Origin: Nostoc sp. NIES-4103 | GTDB lineage: Bacteria > Cyanobacteriota > Cyanobacteriia > Cyanobacteriales > Nostocaceae | Direction: 5' to 3' | Assembly: GCF_002368335.1 (NCBI RefSeq) | Contig: NZ_AP018288.1 | Location: 618,607 to 682,606, forward strand | DNA: 64,000 nt | In this document: positions 8,285 through 16,271 of the stretch, one piece after another | Layout of the letters: every line of letters starts with the position of its first letter | Numbering within the stretch: position 1 is the first letter of the stretch | Notes under the pieces: model-generated | Seen by the model: only the letters and a program-made list of their open reading frames with translations | What the model was told of the DNA's origin: nothing | Database searches by the model: none | Program-made: the position numbers and the translations under genes

Positions 8285-8353
8285 ACATCCAGGAATTCGG
8301 GTGTTTCCTGCTTTGGGAAATACGCCTGGGTGGAGGTTTAACCCGAATAGGAG
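8285..8353 (+). promoter_or_regulatory. Structured leader immediately upstream of rpsB
   Basis: attcgggt (8295-8302) is exactly complementary to acccgaat (8341-8348), which abuts the Shine-Dalgarno-like taggag. Inside, tttcc (8304-8308) pairs with ggaaa (8316-8320). In addition ccagg (8289-8293) can pair with cctgg (8325-8329), which would form a pseudoknot with the outer stem. A fold closing next to the ribosome binding site of a ribosomal protein gene is the expected architecture of autogenous control. No consensus was compared; this is read by eye. Confidence 0.45.
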
Positions 8354-8364
8354 TTAAAAAATAT

Positions 8365-9162
8365 ATGCCAGTCGTTTCATTGGCTCAAATGATGGAGTCA
8401 GGGGTTCACTTTGGGCATCAAACCCGCCGTTGGAACCCGAAAATGTCTCCTTACATTTACACTGCTCGCAATGGTGTACATATCATCGACTTGGTGCAAA
8501 CTGCCCAATTGATGGAAGATGCTTATAGCTACATGAGAACCCAAGCTGAGCAAGGGAAGAAATTTCTCTTTGTTGGTACAAAGCGCCAAGCAGCAGGGAT
8601 TATCGCTCAAGAAGCAGCCCGTTGTGGTTCTCACTACATCAACCAGCGTTGGTTGGGTGGAATGCTCACCAACTGGGCTACCATCAAAACTAGAGCAGAC
8701 CGCCTCAAAGATTTAGAACGCCGTGAAGAAAGTGGCGCTCTTGATTTATTGCCGAAAAAAGAAGCTTCTATGCTGCGTCGGGAAATGGCGAAGCTTCAAA
8801 AATACCTCGGTGGCATTAAAACAATGCGGAAAGTACCTGATGTCGTAGTGATTGTAGACCAACGGCGAGAGTACAATGCAGTTCAAGAATGTCAAAAACT
8901 GGGTATTCCCATTGTGTCCATGCTAGATACAAACTGTGACCCAGATGTAGTAGATATTCCCATACCAGCTAATGACGACGCTATTAGATCAATCAAGCTG
9001 ATAGTAGGCAAATTGGCAGACGCTATTTACGAAGGTCGCCACGGTCAACTGGATGTGGAAGAAGATTACGAAGATTACGAGGGTGCTGAGGAAGATTACG
9101 ACTATGATGAAAGCGAGTATAGCGACTCGCTGATTCCCGACGACGAAGACGAAGAAGAATAA
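8365..9162 (+). CDS. rpsB: 30S ribosomal protein S2
   Basis: S2 is a head-domain protein of the small ribosomal subunit. The sequence shows the conserved start (MVSLAQMMESGVHFGHQ-like, here MPVVSLAQ then GVHFGHQTRRWNPKM), FVGTKRQA, RWLGGMLTNW and PIPANDDAIRSIKL. The last 35 or so residues (from about 230) form a highly acidic Asp/Glu/Tyr tail, seen in cyanobacterial S2 proteins. ATG at 8365 is preceded by gaataggagtt. tsf follows on the same strand after 262 bp, the usual rpsB-tsf order. Confidence 0.97.
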   Translation: MPVVSLAQMMESGVHFGHQTRRWNPKMSPYIYTARNGVHIIDLVQTAQLMEDAYSYMRTQAEQGKKFLFVGTKRQAAGIIAQEAARCGSHYINQRWLGGMLTNWATIKTRADRLKDLERREESGALDLLPKKEASMLRREMAKLQKYLGGIKTMRKVPDVVVIVDQRREYNAVQECQKLGIPIVSMLDTNCDPDVVDIPIPANDDAIRSIKLIVGKLADAIYEGRHGQLDVEEDYEDYEGAEEDYDYDESEYSDSLIPDDEDEEE

Positions 9163-9219
9163 GGATGATGAAGTAAGCTGTTAGACGTTAAGATTGCATA
9201 ATTTTGATGGCTGATAACC

Positions 9220-9253
9220 GATGACAGATGACTGATAACTGTCATCTGTCACC
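9220..9253 (+). promoter_or_regulatory. Hairpin between rpsB and tsf
   Basis: gatgacagatgac (9220-9232) pairs with gtcatctgtcacc (9241-9253) at 12 of 13 positions around the 8-nt loop tgataact. No T tract follows. It may act as a partial terminator, an RNA-stability element, or simply be an inverted STRR (gacagat/gactgat heptamers). A second small stem (tactca/tgagta, near 9370-9390) precedes tsf. Confidence 0.5.
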
Positions 9254-9424
9254 AACCTTTAGGAGTAATTATGCAATCGAGATGTGCTTGAGCTTTAGAA
9301 GACCAGAGGCTAAAATTTCATCCTTCTGACTTCATACTTTACATATCATCCTTCTGAGTAAGATAGAAATACTCAACACCCGTGAGTAATTACAACTCGA
9401 GGTCAAGTTAGGAATTAAGGCAAC

Positions 9425-10369
9425 ATGGCGGAAATATCTGCAAAACTCGTCCAAGAGCTACGCCAAAAAACTAATGCTGGCATACTGGACTGCAAAAAAG
9501 CGCTGAAAGAAACTGATGGCGACATCGAACAAGCCATAGACTGGCTACGCAAAAAGAACTTGGTTGCGGCGGGTAAAAAAAGCGATCGCATTGCGGCAGA
9601 AGGTCTAGTAGACACATACATTCAGCCTGATGGTAGAGTAGGTGTACTCATAGAAGTCAACTGCCAAACCGATTTTGTTGCCCGTAACGAAGCTTTTAAA
9701 GCTTTAGTTAAGAATCTAGCTAAACAAGCTGCGACTGCTGATACTGTTGAGTCTTTGTTAGCTCAACCCTATATTGAAGACGAAAGCTTGACCGTAGAAG
9801 ACTTCATCAAGCAAGTCGTCGTCAATCTGGGTGAAAATATCCAGCTACGTCGCTTTGTGAATTTTTCACTAGCAGAAGGTACGCCAGGTGTAGTAGACAG
9901 CTACATTCACACTGGCGGTAGAGTTGGTGTGTTAGTTGAGGCGATCTCTCAAACCGAGTCTGCTGCTGCTAATGAAGAGTTTCAAAACTTAGCTCGAAAT
10001 GCCGCCATGCAAGTAGCAGCTTGTCCCAATGTCGAGTATGTCAGCGTAGACCAAATCCCCGACGAAGTTATCCAAAGAGAAAAAGACATTGAAATGGAAC
10101 GGGATGATTTGGGGAACAAGCCACAGAACATCAAAGAAAAGATAGTTCAAGGGCGGATTGAAAAACGCTTGAAAGAATTGACCTTGCTGGATCAGCCTTA
10201 TATTCGCGATCAAAGTATTTCCGTAGAAGACTTAGTAAAACAAGTCAAGGCTAAAGTCGGTGAAGACATCCAAGTACAGCGCTTTGTTCGCTATGTGCTG
10301 GGTGAAGGCATTGAAAAGCAAGAAAGTAACTTTGCTGAGGAAGTTGCTGCACAAATGGGTAGCAAGTAA
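9425..10369 (+). CDS. tsf: Translation elongation factor Ts
   Basis: EF-Ts exchanges GDP for GTP on EF-Tu. The N-terminal UBA-like domain (AKLVQELRQKTNAGILDCKKAL) and the TDFVARN motif are intact. The 314-residue protein shows the internal repeat of cyanobacterial/plastid-type EF-Ts: a block beginning QPYIEDESLTVED is repeated later as QPYIRDQSISVED, each followed by KQV...GE.IQ..RFV....GEG. ATG at 9425 follows ggaattaaggcaac. A good intrinsic terminator closes the unit downstream. Confidence 0.97.
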   Translation: MAEISAKLVQELRQKTNAGILDCKKALKETDGDIEQAIDWLRKKNLVAAGKKSDRIAAEGLVDTYIQPDGRVGVLIEVNCQTDFVARNEAFKALVKNLAKQAATADTVESLLAQPYIEDESLTVEDFIKQVVVNLGENIQLRRFVNFSLAEGTPGVVDSYIHTGGRVGVLVEAISQTESAAANEEFQNLARNAAMQVAACPNVEYVSVDQIPDEVIQREKDIEMERDDLGNKPQNIKEKIVQGRIEKRLKELTLLDQPYIRDQSISVEDLVKQVKAKVGEDIQVQRFVRYVLGEGIEKQESNFAEEVAAQMGSK

Positions 10370-10440
10370 ATTTAGTCATTAGTCAATGGTCATTAGTCAT
10401 TAGTCATTAGTCATGAAAACTAAGGACAAAGGACAAATGA
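10370..10440. repeat. attagtc heptanucleotide STRR after tsf
   Basis: Five or so near-perfect attagtc units (cattagtcattagtcatta) are followed by related inverted units (caaatgactgatgactc). It belongs to the same STRR family as 331-387 and lies between the tsf stop codon and the tsf terminator hairpin, so it is probably transcribed. Confidence 0.8.
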
Positions 10441-10458
10441 CTGATGACTCTTTCCCAG

Positions 10459-10494
10459 ACAGGTCAGTATAGTTTAAACTGACCTGTATTTTAT
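10459..10494 (+). terminator. Intrinsic terminator of tsf
   Basis: acaggtcagt (10459-10468) and actgacctgt (10478-10487) form a perfect 10-bp stem with a 9-nt AT-rich loop, followed directly by attttatt. This is a standard rho-independent terminator about 90 bp after the tsf stop codon. Confidence 0.85.
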
Positions 10495-10637
10495 TAGTTT
10501 TCAGGAGATGCTTGGTGATAAATCGTCTTGAGTTATTAATATAAAGTTTAAAATCTCAAATTCTGACGATGATTATTTTAGAATAATTACGTACATTTGT
10601 ACCATAACCAGGTTCAGGTGGGCAATCAAGAAAAGAT

Positions 10638-11561
10638 ATGGCAAGAGCAATTGAGCAAATTGAGCGGGATATTGCAGCACTGCAAGAAGCGATAGGCGCG
10701 ATCGCAAAAGAACTCCATAGCGCTTATGCTAGTTATCTAACTCATGCCGGGCAAGCTTTACAAAAGCAGTTGATTCTGGCCACTTACCACCTATGTACTC
10801 AAGGGTATCCGGAAAACTTTTTGAGTTTGTCATTGAATCAACGGCAACAATTGCAACAAGCCATTCGTAAATTGGGTCAACATGCAGCTGAGCAATTGCT
10901 CACTTATATTAAAACTGAGCAAGTAAAACAAGCAGAGGAAGTAGAAGAGGTAGAGAAAGTAGAGCAAGTAGAAGAGCAACTTCCTGAGCAGCAAATAAGC
11001 AGCTTGGAACAAGAGAATTTAGAATCAAATTTACCCAATCTCCCCAATCCTACAGAAAACCCCACTCCAGGGATTTACACCATACCTCTGCCCTACCTGA
11101 CTTCTCCTGACCCATCTAACCCTCTAGAATTGGCAAAATGGCAACAAAGCCTGGAATATCTGACACAGCAGACGCTAAAAAAAGTCTCCCATGAGGCTAA
11201 TGTTTTATTACAAAAAGCTGGTATTTTACCGAAAAAATTACCAGAACCCATTTTAGAAGCGGCTGCGGCCGCATCAGAAGCATCTGCCGAGGTGATGCCA
11301 GGGCCACCTAACCTTCTAAACTTGGTAATTGAAATTGAAAATGAACAGGATGTAGAAAACAGTGGACTGACACAGATTATGACTATTAATCTACGACTGG
11401 GGGAAATTGAATTTGCCGATTCGGCACTTTCGTCTGGTCGCAAGCAAATTCGTAATATCTTAGCTAAACTAAACAAGCTAGGACGAGAGTATCAAAAAAA
11501 GCAACGGGAACGCGCAGTTGCGGAAGCCGAAGCTGTATGGCGTGCAAGTTGGTATGAATAA
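10638..11561 (+). CDS. Conserved hypothetical protein with coiled-coil and acidic repeat linker
   Basis: Function not recognised. Three parts are visible in the 307 residues. The N-terminal helical region (about 1-90) starts IEQIERDIAALQEAIG. A low-complexity middle (about 92-150) is dominated by Glu-Val-Glu and Gln repeats, then Asn/Pro-rich sequence; its DNA is a gtagaa/gtagag tandem. The C-terminal block (about 240-307) is strongly charged and helical, ending AEAEAVWRASWYE, and looks the most conserved. No signal peptide or membrane segment is present. It lies just upstream of recG, separated by an inverted heptanucleotide array, so co-transcription is possible but unproven. Confidence 0.65.
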   Translation: MARAIEQIERDIAALQEAIGAIAKELHSAYASYLTHAGQALQKQLILATYHLCTQGYPENFLSLSLNQRQQLQQAIRKLGQHAAEQLLTYIKTEQVKQAEEVEEVEKVEQVEEQLPEQQISSLEQENLESNLPNLPNPTENPTPGIYTIPLPYLTSPDPSNPLELAKWQQSLEYLTQQTLKKVSHEANVLLQKAGILPKKLPEPILEAAAAASEASAEVMPGPPNLLNLVIEIENEQDVENSGLTQIMTINLRLGEIEFADSALSSGRKQIRNILAKLNKLGREYQKKQRERAVAEAEAVWRASWYE

Positions 11562-11565
11562 AGTT

Positions 11566-11652
11566 ATGAGTTATGAGTTATGAGTTATTAATTCAAAACT
11601 TACAACTCCTCACTCCTAACTCCTCACTCCTAACTTTTAACTCTACTGACCA
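11566..11652. repeat. Inverted STRR between the 307-aa gene and recG
   Basis: Direct gagttat heptamers (11568-11595) are followed by their inverted counterparts (aactcct / cactcct, 11605-11645), able to form a long imperfect hairpin. The same unit family occurs at 8113-8245 and 18080-18155. No other feature is visible here, and the recG ATG follows immediately. Confidence 0.8.
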
Positions 11653-14172
11653 ATGACTAATGACACACCAGATTGGATACGATTGCACAAAGCCTTGGCA
11701 ATAGAGGCGGAACATGGCTTTACAGATTTGGTGGGCAAACAATACCGCTTCAGTGAATTTCTCAGCCTGACTTTTGGCAAGTTCCCCACAGTTTTGCCCT
11801 CTATTGAACGCCGCCACTGGCAAGAACTAGCAGTAAAATTTGCTAGCTATCCCAATCTGGGGATGGAAGACAGACAACATTTAGTAGCAGAAACTCGTAG
11901 GTACTTGTTCCAATTGCAAAAAGAGCAGGAAGAGCCAGGGGAGCTATTGAGCAGGGGTGCAGGAGTGCAGGGGAGCAGGGGTGCGGAGGAGCAGGGGAAA
12001 GGTTATCAATCGAAAGTTTACCAAAATCCTAAGTCTTCAATTGTTGCTGAAGTTAGTCGCAGGCTGGCTCCGAAAATTGACCAAAAACTCAGCGAGTTAC
12101 CTGAAATAGGTATAAGAAAAGCTGACAAATTGGCGGTTTTGGGTTTGTATACTGTGCGTGACCTGCTTTTTTACTATCCTCGTGACCACATTGACTACGC
12201 GCGTCAGGTGAATATCCGGGAGTTACAAGCAGGTGAGACTGTGACCATTGTGGCGACGGTGAAGCGTTGCAATTGCTTTACTAGCCCCAAGAATAAGAAG
12301 TTATCAATTTTAGAACTAATAGTCAAAGATAATACAGGTCAAATCAAAATTAGTCGCTTTTCTGCTGGGGCGCGTTTTACCAGTCGCGCTTGGCAGGAAA
12401 GTTTAAAACGCCGCTACCCAGTGGGTAGTGTTGTAGCGGCGTGTGGGTTGGTCAAAGGTAGTAAATATGGCTTGACGCTGGATAACCCAGAACTAGAAGT
12501 TTTGGCAAATCCAGGAGATACCATTGAGTCGTTAACTATTGGACGGGTTGTGCCAATTTATACCCTGACTGAGGGCGTAATGGCAAGTATGGTACGACAA
12601 GCGGTAATTGCTGCTTTGCCAGCTGCGGCTCACCTCAAAGACCCTCTACCGGCTGGTTTGCGAGAGAAGTATGGTTTGATGGAATTGAAGGATGCGATCG
12701 CTAATATCCACTTTCCCACGGACAGCGCCACTTTACAAGTTGCCCGTCGCCGCCTGGTATTTGATGAATTTTTCTACCTGCAACTCGGTTTACTGCAACG
12801 TCAGCAGCAAGCAAAAGCTATCCAAACCACTGCCATTCTTGCACCTAAAGGTCAGTTAATTGAAAAATTTTACGACTTGTTGCCTTTTCAACTCACTGGG
12901 GCGCAGCAACGAGTCCTCAACGATATTCTCAACGATTTGCAAAAACCTGCACCGATGAATCGTTTGGTACAGGGCGATGTGGGTTCTGGTAAAACTGTGG
13001 TTGCTGTGATTGCTATCCTCGCAGCAATTCAATCTGGCTACCAAGCTGCACTGATGGCTCCCACGGAAGTGTTGGCAGAACAGCATTACCGCAAGTTAGT
13101 TAGCTGGTTTAATCTGCTGCATTTACCAGTGGAATTACTGACTGGTTCTACTAAAACTGCTAAAAGGCGACAAATCCATTCTCAACTGGAAACTGGTGAA
13201 TTACCTTTGTTGGTGGGAACTCACGCCTTGATTCAAGACCCTGTAAACTTCCAAAAATTGGGGTTGGCGGTGATTGATGAACAGCATCGCTTTGGGGTGA
13301 AACAGCGGGCGCTGTTACAACAAAAAGGTGAACAACCCCATGTGTTAACTATGACAGCTACGCCCATTCCTCGGACATTAGCACTCACGATACACGGGGA
13401 TTTGGATGTCAGCCAAATTGATGAGTTACCACCAGGACGGCAAAAGATTCAAACCACCGTGTTGACAGGACAGCAACGCACCCATGCTTACGATTTGATG
13501 CGTCGGGAAATTGTCCAGGGAAGGCAAGTTTATGTGGTGTTGCCGTTAGTGGAAGAATCAGAGAAACTGGATTTGCGATCGGCTGTGGACGAGCATCAAA
13601 AGTTACAGGAGAGTGTCTTTCCCGACTTTCAAGTGGGGCTGTTGCATGGTCGTATGAGTTCAGCTGAAAAAGACGAAGCAATTACCAAATTTCGAGATAA
13701 CCAGACGAAAATTCTAGTGTCTACCACTGTTGTAGAAGTTGGGGTTGATGTGCCCAATGCAACGGTAATGCTCATTGAAAATGCAGAGAGATTTGGCTTA
13801 TCGCAACTGCATCAATTGCGGGGGCGTGTTGGTCGTGGCGCGGCTCAGTCTTATTGTTTATTAATGAGCAGTTCCAGAAGTCCCGATGCTCAACAACGCC
13901 TGAAGGTGTTGGAACAGTCCCAGGATGGCTTTTTTATCTCGGAAATGGATATGCGGTTTCGTGGCCCTGGGGAGGTGTTGGGAACTCGTCAATCGGGTGT
14001 GCCCGATTTTACCTTGGCAAGTTTAGTGGAAGATGAGGAAGTTTTGCTGTTGGCGCGGCAAGCAGCAGAGAAAGTAATAGAAATGGATGCAACTCTAGAG
14101 CGTTGGTTTTTGATGAAAGCTGAGTTGAAATATCGGTATGAGCGGTTAATGGGTGGGGCGATTTTGACTTGA
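11653..14172 (+). CDS. recG: ATP-dependent DNA helicase RecG
   Basis: RecG regresses stalled replication forks and branch-migrates Holliday junctions. The wedge/OB domain precedes the SF2 helicase core: Walker A GDVGSGKT (441-448), DEQHRFGV (542-549), TATPIPRT, VSTTVVEVGVDVPNA and the QLRGRVGRG motif, followed by the RecG-specific C-terminal MRFRGPGEVLGTRQSG. At 839 residues it is on the long side. Residues about 93-117 (GELLSRGAGVQGSRG region) are Gly/Gln/Glu-rich and encoded by a gagcagggg repeat, inserted between the cyanobacterial N-terminal extension and the wedge domain. All catalytic motifs are intact. Confidence 0.96.
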   Translation: MTNDTPDWIRLHKALAIEAEHGFTDLVGKQYRFSEFLSLTFGKFPTVLPSIERRHWQELAVKFASYPNLGMEDRQHLVAETRRYLFQLQKEQEEPGELLSRGAGVQGSRGAEEQGKGYQSKVYQNPKSSIVAEVSRRLAPKIDQKLSELPEIGIRKADKLAVLGLYTVRDLLFYYPRDHIDYARQVNIRELQAGETVTIVATVKRCNCFTSPKNKKLSILELIVKDNTGQIKISRFSAGARFTSRAWQESLKRRYPVGSVVAACGLVKGSKYGLTLDNPELEVLANPGDTIESLTIGRVVPIYTLTEGVMASMVRQAVIAALPAAAHLKDPLPAGLREKYGLMELKDAIANIHFPTDSATLQVARRRLVFDEFFYLQLGLLQRQQQAKAIQTTAILAPKGQLIEKFYDLLPFQLTGAQQRVLNDILNDLQKPAPMNRLVQGDVGSGKTVVAVIAILAAIQSGYQAALMAPTEVLAEQHYRKLVSWFNLLHLPVELLTGSTKTAKRRQIHSQLETGELPLLVGTHALIQDPVNFQKLGLAVIDEQHRFGVKQRALLQQKGEQPHVLTMTATPIPRTLALTIHGDLDVSQIDELPPGRQKIQTTVLTGQQRTHAYDLMRREIVQGRQVYVVLPLVEESEKLDLRSAVDEHQKLQESVFPDFQVGLLHGRMSSAEKDEAITKFRDNQTKILVSTTVVEVGVDVPNATVMLIENAERFGLSQLHQLRGRVGRGAAQSYCLLMSSSRSPDAQQRLKVLEQSQDGFFISEMDMRFRGPGEVLGTRQSGVPDFTLASLVEDEEVLLLARQAAEKVIEMDATLERWFLMKAELKYRYERLMGGAILT
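11931..12001. repeat. gagcagggg repeat inserted in frame within recG
   Basis: The segment reads as imperfect 9-10 bp units of gagcaggggtgc type, beginning ccaggggagctattgagcag. That first 20-mer differs by two positions from the start of the lysC insertion. The frame remains open through it, adding about 24 residues to RecG. Confidence 0.8.
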
Positions 14173-14401
14173 TAGACCGTTGTGCGATCGCACTACCTTT
14201 TCCTCTTCAAACCAAGTATACTGAATTAATTGTAAATATTTTATCTCTGTAAAGTTTGCCAGGAAATCCTGAAATAAGCTTGACATAACTGGCAAGAGTA
14301 GTAAAATTTACACTAACTTCAAATACAATCAAAATCATCAATAGTGTGCTTGTGGATAACACCACAAATTATGCATACTATTAGTCAGCATCTATAATTA
14401 G

Positions 14402-14569
14402 ATGACGACATTCCGAGTCGCTTTCGCTCCTTGGAAATGGCTTGATTGCACACCAATACTAAGTTGTTGCGTTGAGATTTTATGGACAAAAGTCCACAAG
14501 ATGGCAGTATTATCCTCCTCTAAGCTGGCGAGGCAGTCTCCCAGCGCGGGGGAGACTCTAGGAGGTATC
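14402..14569 (+). promoter_or_regulatory. mgtE leader with hairpins near the ribosome binding site
   Basis: The frame is open upstream of the mgtE ATG at 14570, but its translation is not MgtE-like. The RNA would contain tggac-aaaa-gtcca (about 14483-14496) and a strong hairpin agtctccc/gggagact (about 14536-14558). cctcct (about 14515-14520) is complementary to the aggagg of the Shine-Dalgarno at 14560-14566, which would enclose the hairpin and mask the site. Magnesium transporter genes in other bacteria have Mg-sensing leaders (M-box), but I see no M-box consensus here. Confidence 0.4.
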
Positions 14570-15922
14570 ATGCTTACACAGGATATTCGTAACTCGCTCG
14601 TTGAAGCTACCGATTTAAATCGGCTGAAATGGGATTTAAACCATTTACAACCTGTAGATGTAGGAGAATATATTACAGAATTGCCCGAACAACAGCGGGC
14701 GATCGCATTTCGACTACTCAACAAAGGCCAAGCAATTGATGTCTTTGAATATCTGCCAACAGAAGTACAGGAAGAACTGATCAATTCTCTGCATGATGTG
14801 CAAGTGGTACAACTTGTAGAGGCAATGAGTCCTGACGAACGGGCAGAATTGTTTGACGAGTTACCCGCAGGAGTGATCAAACGGCTATTGCAACAACTCA
14901 GTCCCGAACAAAGGCAAGCAACAGCCACCATTCTCGGCTATCCAGAAGGTACCGCTGGGCGGGTAATGACAACAGAGTATGTACGGTTACGGGAAGGCTT
15001 AACTGTAGGAGAAGCACTCAGTAAAATCCGCCGTCAGGACGAAGATAAAGAAAGTATCTATTATGCTTATGTTACAGATGACAACCGTACACTGGTAAGA
15101 GTTGTTTCACTGCGTCAGTTACTGTTTACCTTTCCCGATGTCTTAATCAGAGATATTGCTAGCGATCGCGTGATCAAAGTGCGAACCGAAACTCCCCAAG
15201 AAGAAGTCGCCCAAATCATGCAGCGCTATGACTTAATCGCCATACCTGTGGTTGACCGAGAAGACCGATTGGTCGGCATTATCACCATTGATGATGTCAT
15301 GGATATTTTGCAAGAAGAAGCCACAGAAGATATTCAAAAATTAGCCGGTGTCAGTGGTGATGAAGATGCTTTGTCGCCTCCCCAAGTGACCATTCGCAAG
15401 CGCTTACCTTGGTTGTTAGCAATCATGGCTTTGTATATTGGTGCAGCCAGTGCGATCGCCCCTTTTCAATCAGTAATAGCCGCTGTACCCGTTCTGGCAG
15501 TCATTATGCCAATTTTTTCTAACACTGGTGGTACAGTGGGAATTCAAGCCTTAACAGTGACAATCCGAGGCTTGGGTGTGGGTGAAGTGACACCCAAAGA
15601 TACCCTGAAAATTCTCCGCAAAGAACTGTGTGCAGGCTTGGGTACAGCCTTAGCTTTAGCAGTGACAATGGTTGCACTTTCCTTGATTTGGGCGCGTCCT
15701 CAAGAGCGATGGGTAGCTTTAGTTGCGGGAATGGTAATGGCAAGTAACACCATTGTAGCCGTAACTCTTGGTACTTTGCTGCCAATGGCTTTGAAGCGAC
15801 TGAAGCTAGATCCGGCTTTAGTTAGCGGCCCCCTAGTGACAACCATGCTAGATACAATTGGGTTCTTAACGTTCCTCAGCCTGATTTCTCTGGCTTTGAA
15901 TGTATTGCATTTACCCACTTAA
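14570..15922 (+). CDS. mgtE: Magnesium transporter MgtE
   Basis: MgtE is a dimeric, Mg2+-gated magnesium channel. The 450-residue protein has the N-terminal superhelical domain (LNHLQPVDVGEYI...LPEQQRAIAFRLL), two CBS domains (PEGTAGRVMTTEYV and later IPVVDREDRLVGIITIDDVMDI), the plug helix and five C-terminal membrane segments with PIFSNTGGTVGIQA and LVSGPLVTTMLDTIGF, the pore and Mg-binding signatures. The ATG at 14570 was chosen over one 168 bp upstream because a perfect aggaggt lies 4 nt before it and the family begins here. A strong terminator follows. Monocistronic. Confidence 0.95.
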   Translation: MLTQDIRNSLVEATDLNRLKWDLNHLQPVDVGEYITELPEQQRAIAFRLLNKGQAIDVFEYLPTEVQEELINSLHDVQVVQLVEAMSPDERAELFDELPAGVIKRLLQQLSPEQRQATATILGYPEGTAGRVMTTEYVRLREGLTVGEALSKIRRQDEDKESIYYAYVTDDNRTLVRVVSLRQLLFTFPDVLIRDIASDRVIKVRTETPQEEVAQIMQRYDLIAIPVVDREDRLVGIITIDDVMDILQEEATEDIQKLAGVSGDEDALSPPQVTIRKRLPWLLAIMALYIGAASAIAPFQSVIAAVPVLAVIMPIFSNTGGTVGIQALTVTIRGLGVGEVTPKDTLKILRKELCAGLGTALALAVTMVALSLIWARPQERWVALVAGMVMASNTIVAVTLGTLLPMALKRLKLDPALVSGPLVTTMLDTIGFLTFLSLISLALNVLHLPT

Positions 15923-15969
15923 TATGCGGAAGAGGCAAAAAATCTACAACTTGGTACGCAAGAATAAGC

Positions 15970-16006
15970 TTTTATTGCTCTCCCCAAAACGGGGAGAGCA
16001 ATAAAA
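15970..16006 (+). terminator. Strong bidirectional-looking terminator after mgtE
   Basis: ttttattgctctcccc (15970-15985) and ggggagagcaataaaa (15991-16006) form a perfect 16-bp stem around a 5-nt loop. The A/T ends give T tracts on both strands. It lies 48 bp after the mgtE stop. Confidence 0.9.
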
Positions 16007-16071
16007 GCGGATTCATCAGAATCTATCAAACTCACGTCAGATTAAATCTGACACTTCTTAAATTACGAATG

Positions 16072-16265
16072 ACGAATGACGAATTACGAATTACCCTCCG
16101 GGTGACGCTCGCAAGCTCGCTACCGCTGCGCTAACGCAAGTTTGCCAGACGCTCGTTCGCCTTTGGCGTCTCCCCTTGGGAGAAGACTCGCTAACGCTGC
16201 GCTAACGACGCAAAGCGCCAAGACGGCAACTTGCTCACGAATTACGAATTACGAATTACGAATTA
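16072..16265. repeat. Composite interspersed repeat upstream of pyrB
   Basis: A GC-rich core (about 16092-16238) is bracketed by gaattac heptamers on both sides (16065-16095 and 16238-16265). The core itself is built of short palindromes: cgctcgcaagctcgctaccg, gctgcgctaacg twice, and gcctttggcgtctccccttg with its complement-like gagaagac. It resembles the GC-rich dispersed repeats of Nostoc-type genomes, and a shorter relative lies at 7019-7078. It fills most of the 349-bp gap before pyrB. Confidence 0.75.
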
Positions 16266-16271
16266 GTATTT

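Noticed and set aside
14402..14569. N-terminal extension of MgtE from the ATG at 14402
   Set aside because: The 56 residues have Cys/Trp-rich non-homologous character, and a perfect Shine-Dalgarno precedes the ATG at 14570.
14402..14569. M-box Mg2+ riboswitch
   Set aside because: No conserved M-box sequence was recognised; only generic hairpins and anti-Shine-Dalgarno pairing are visible.
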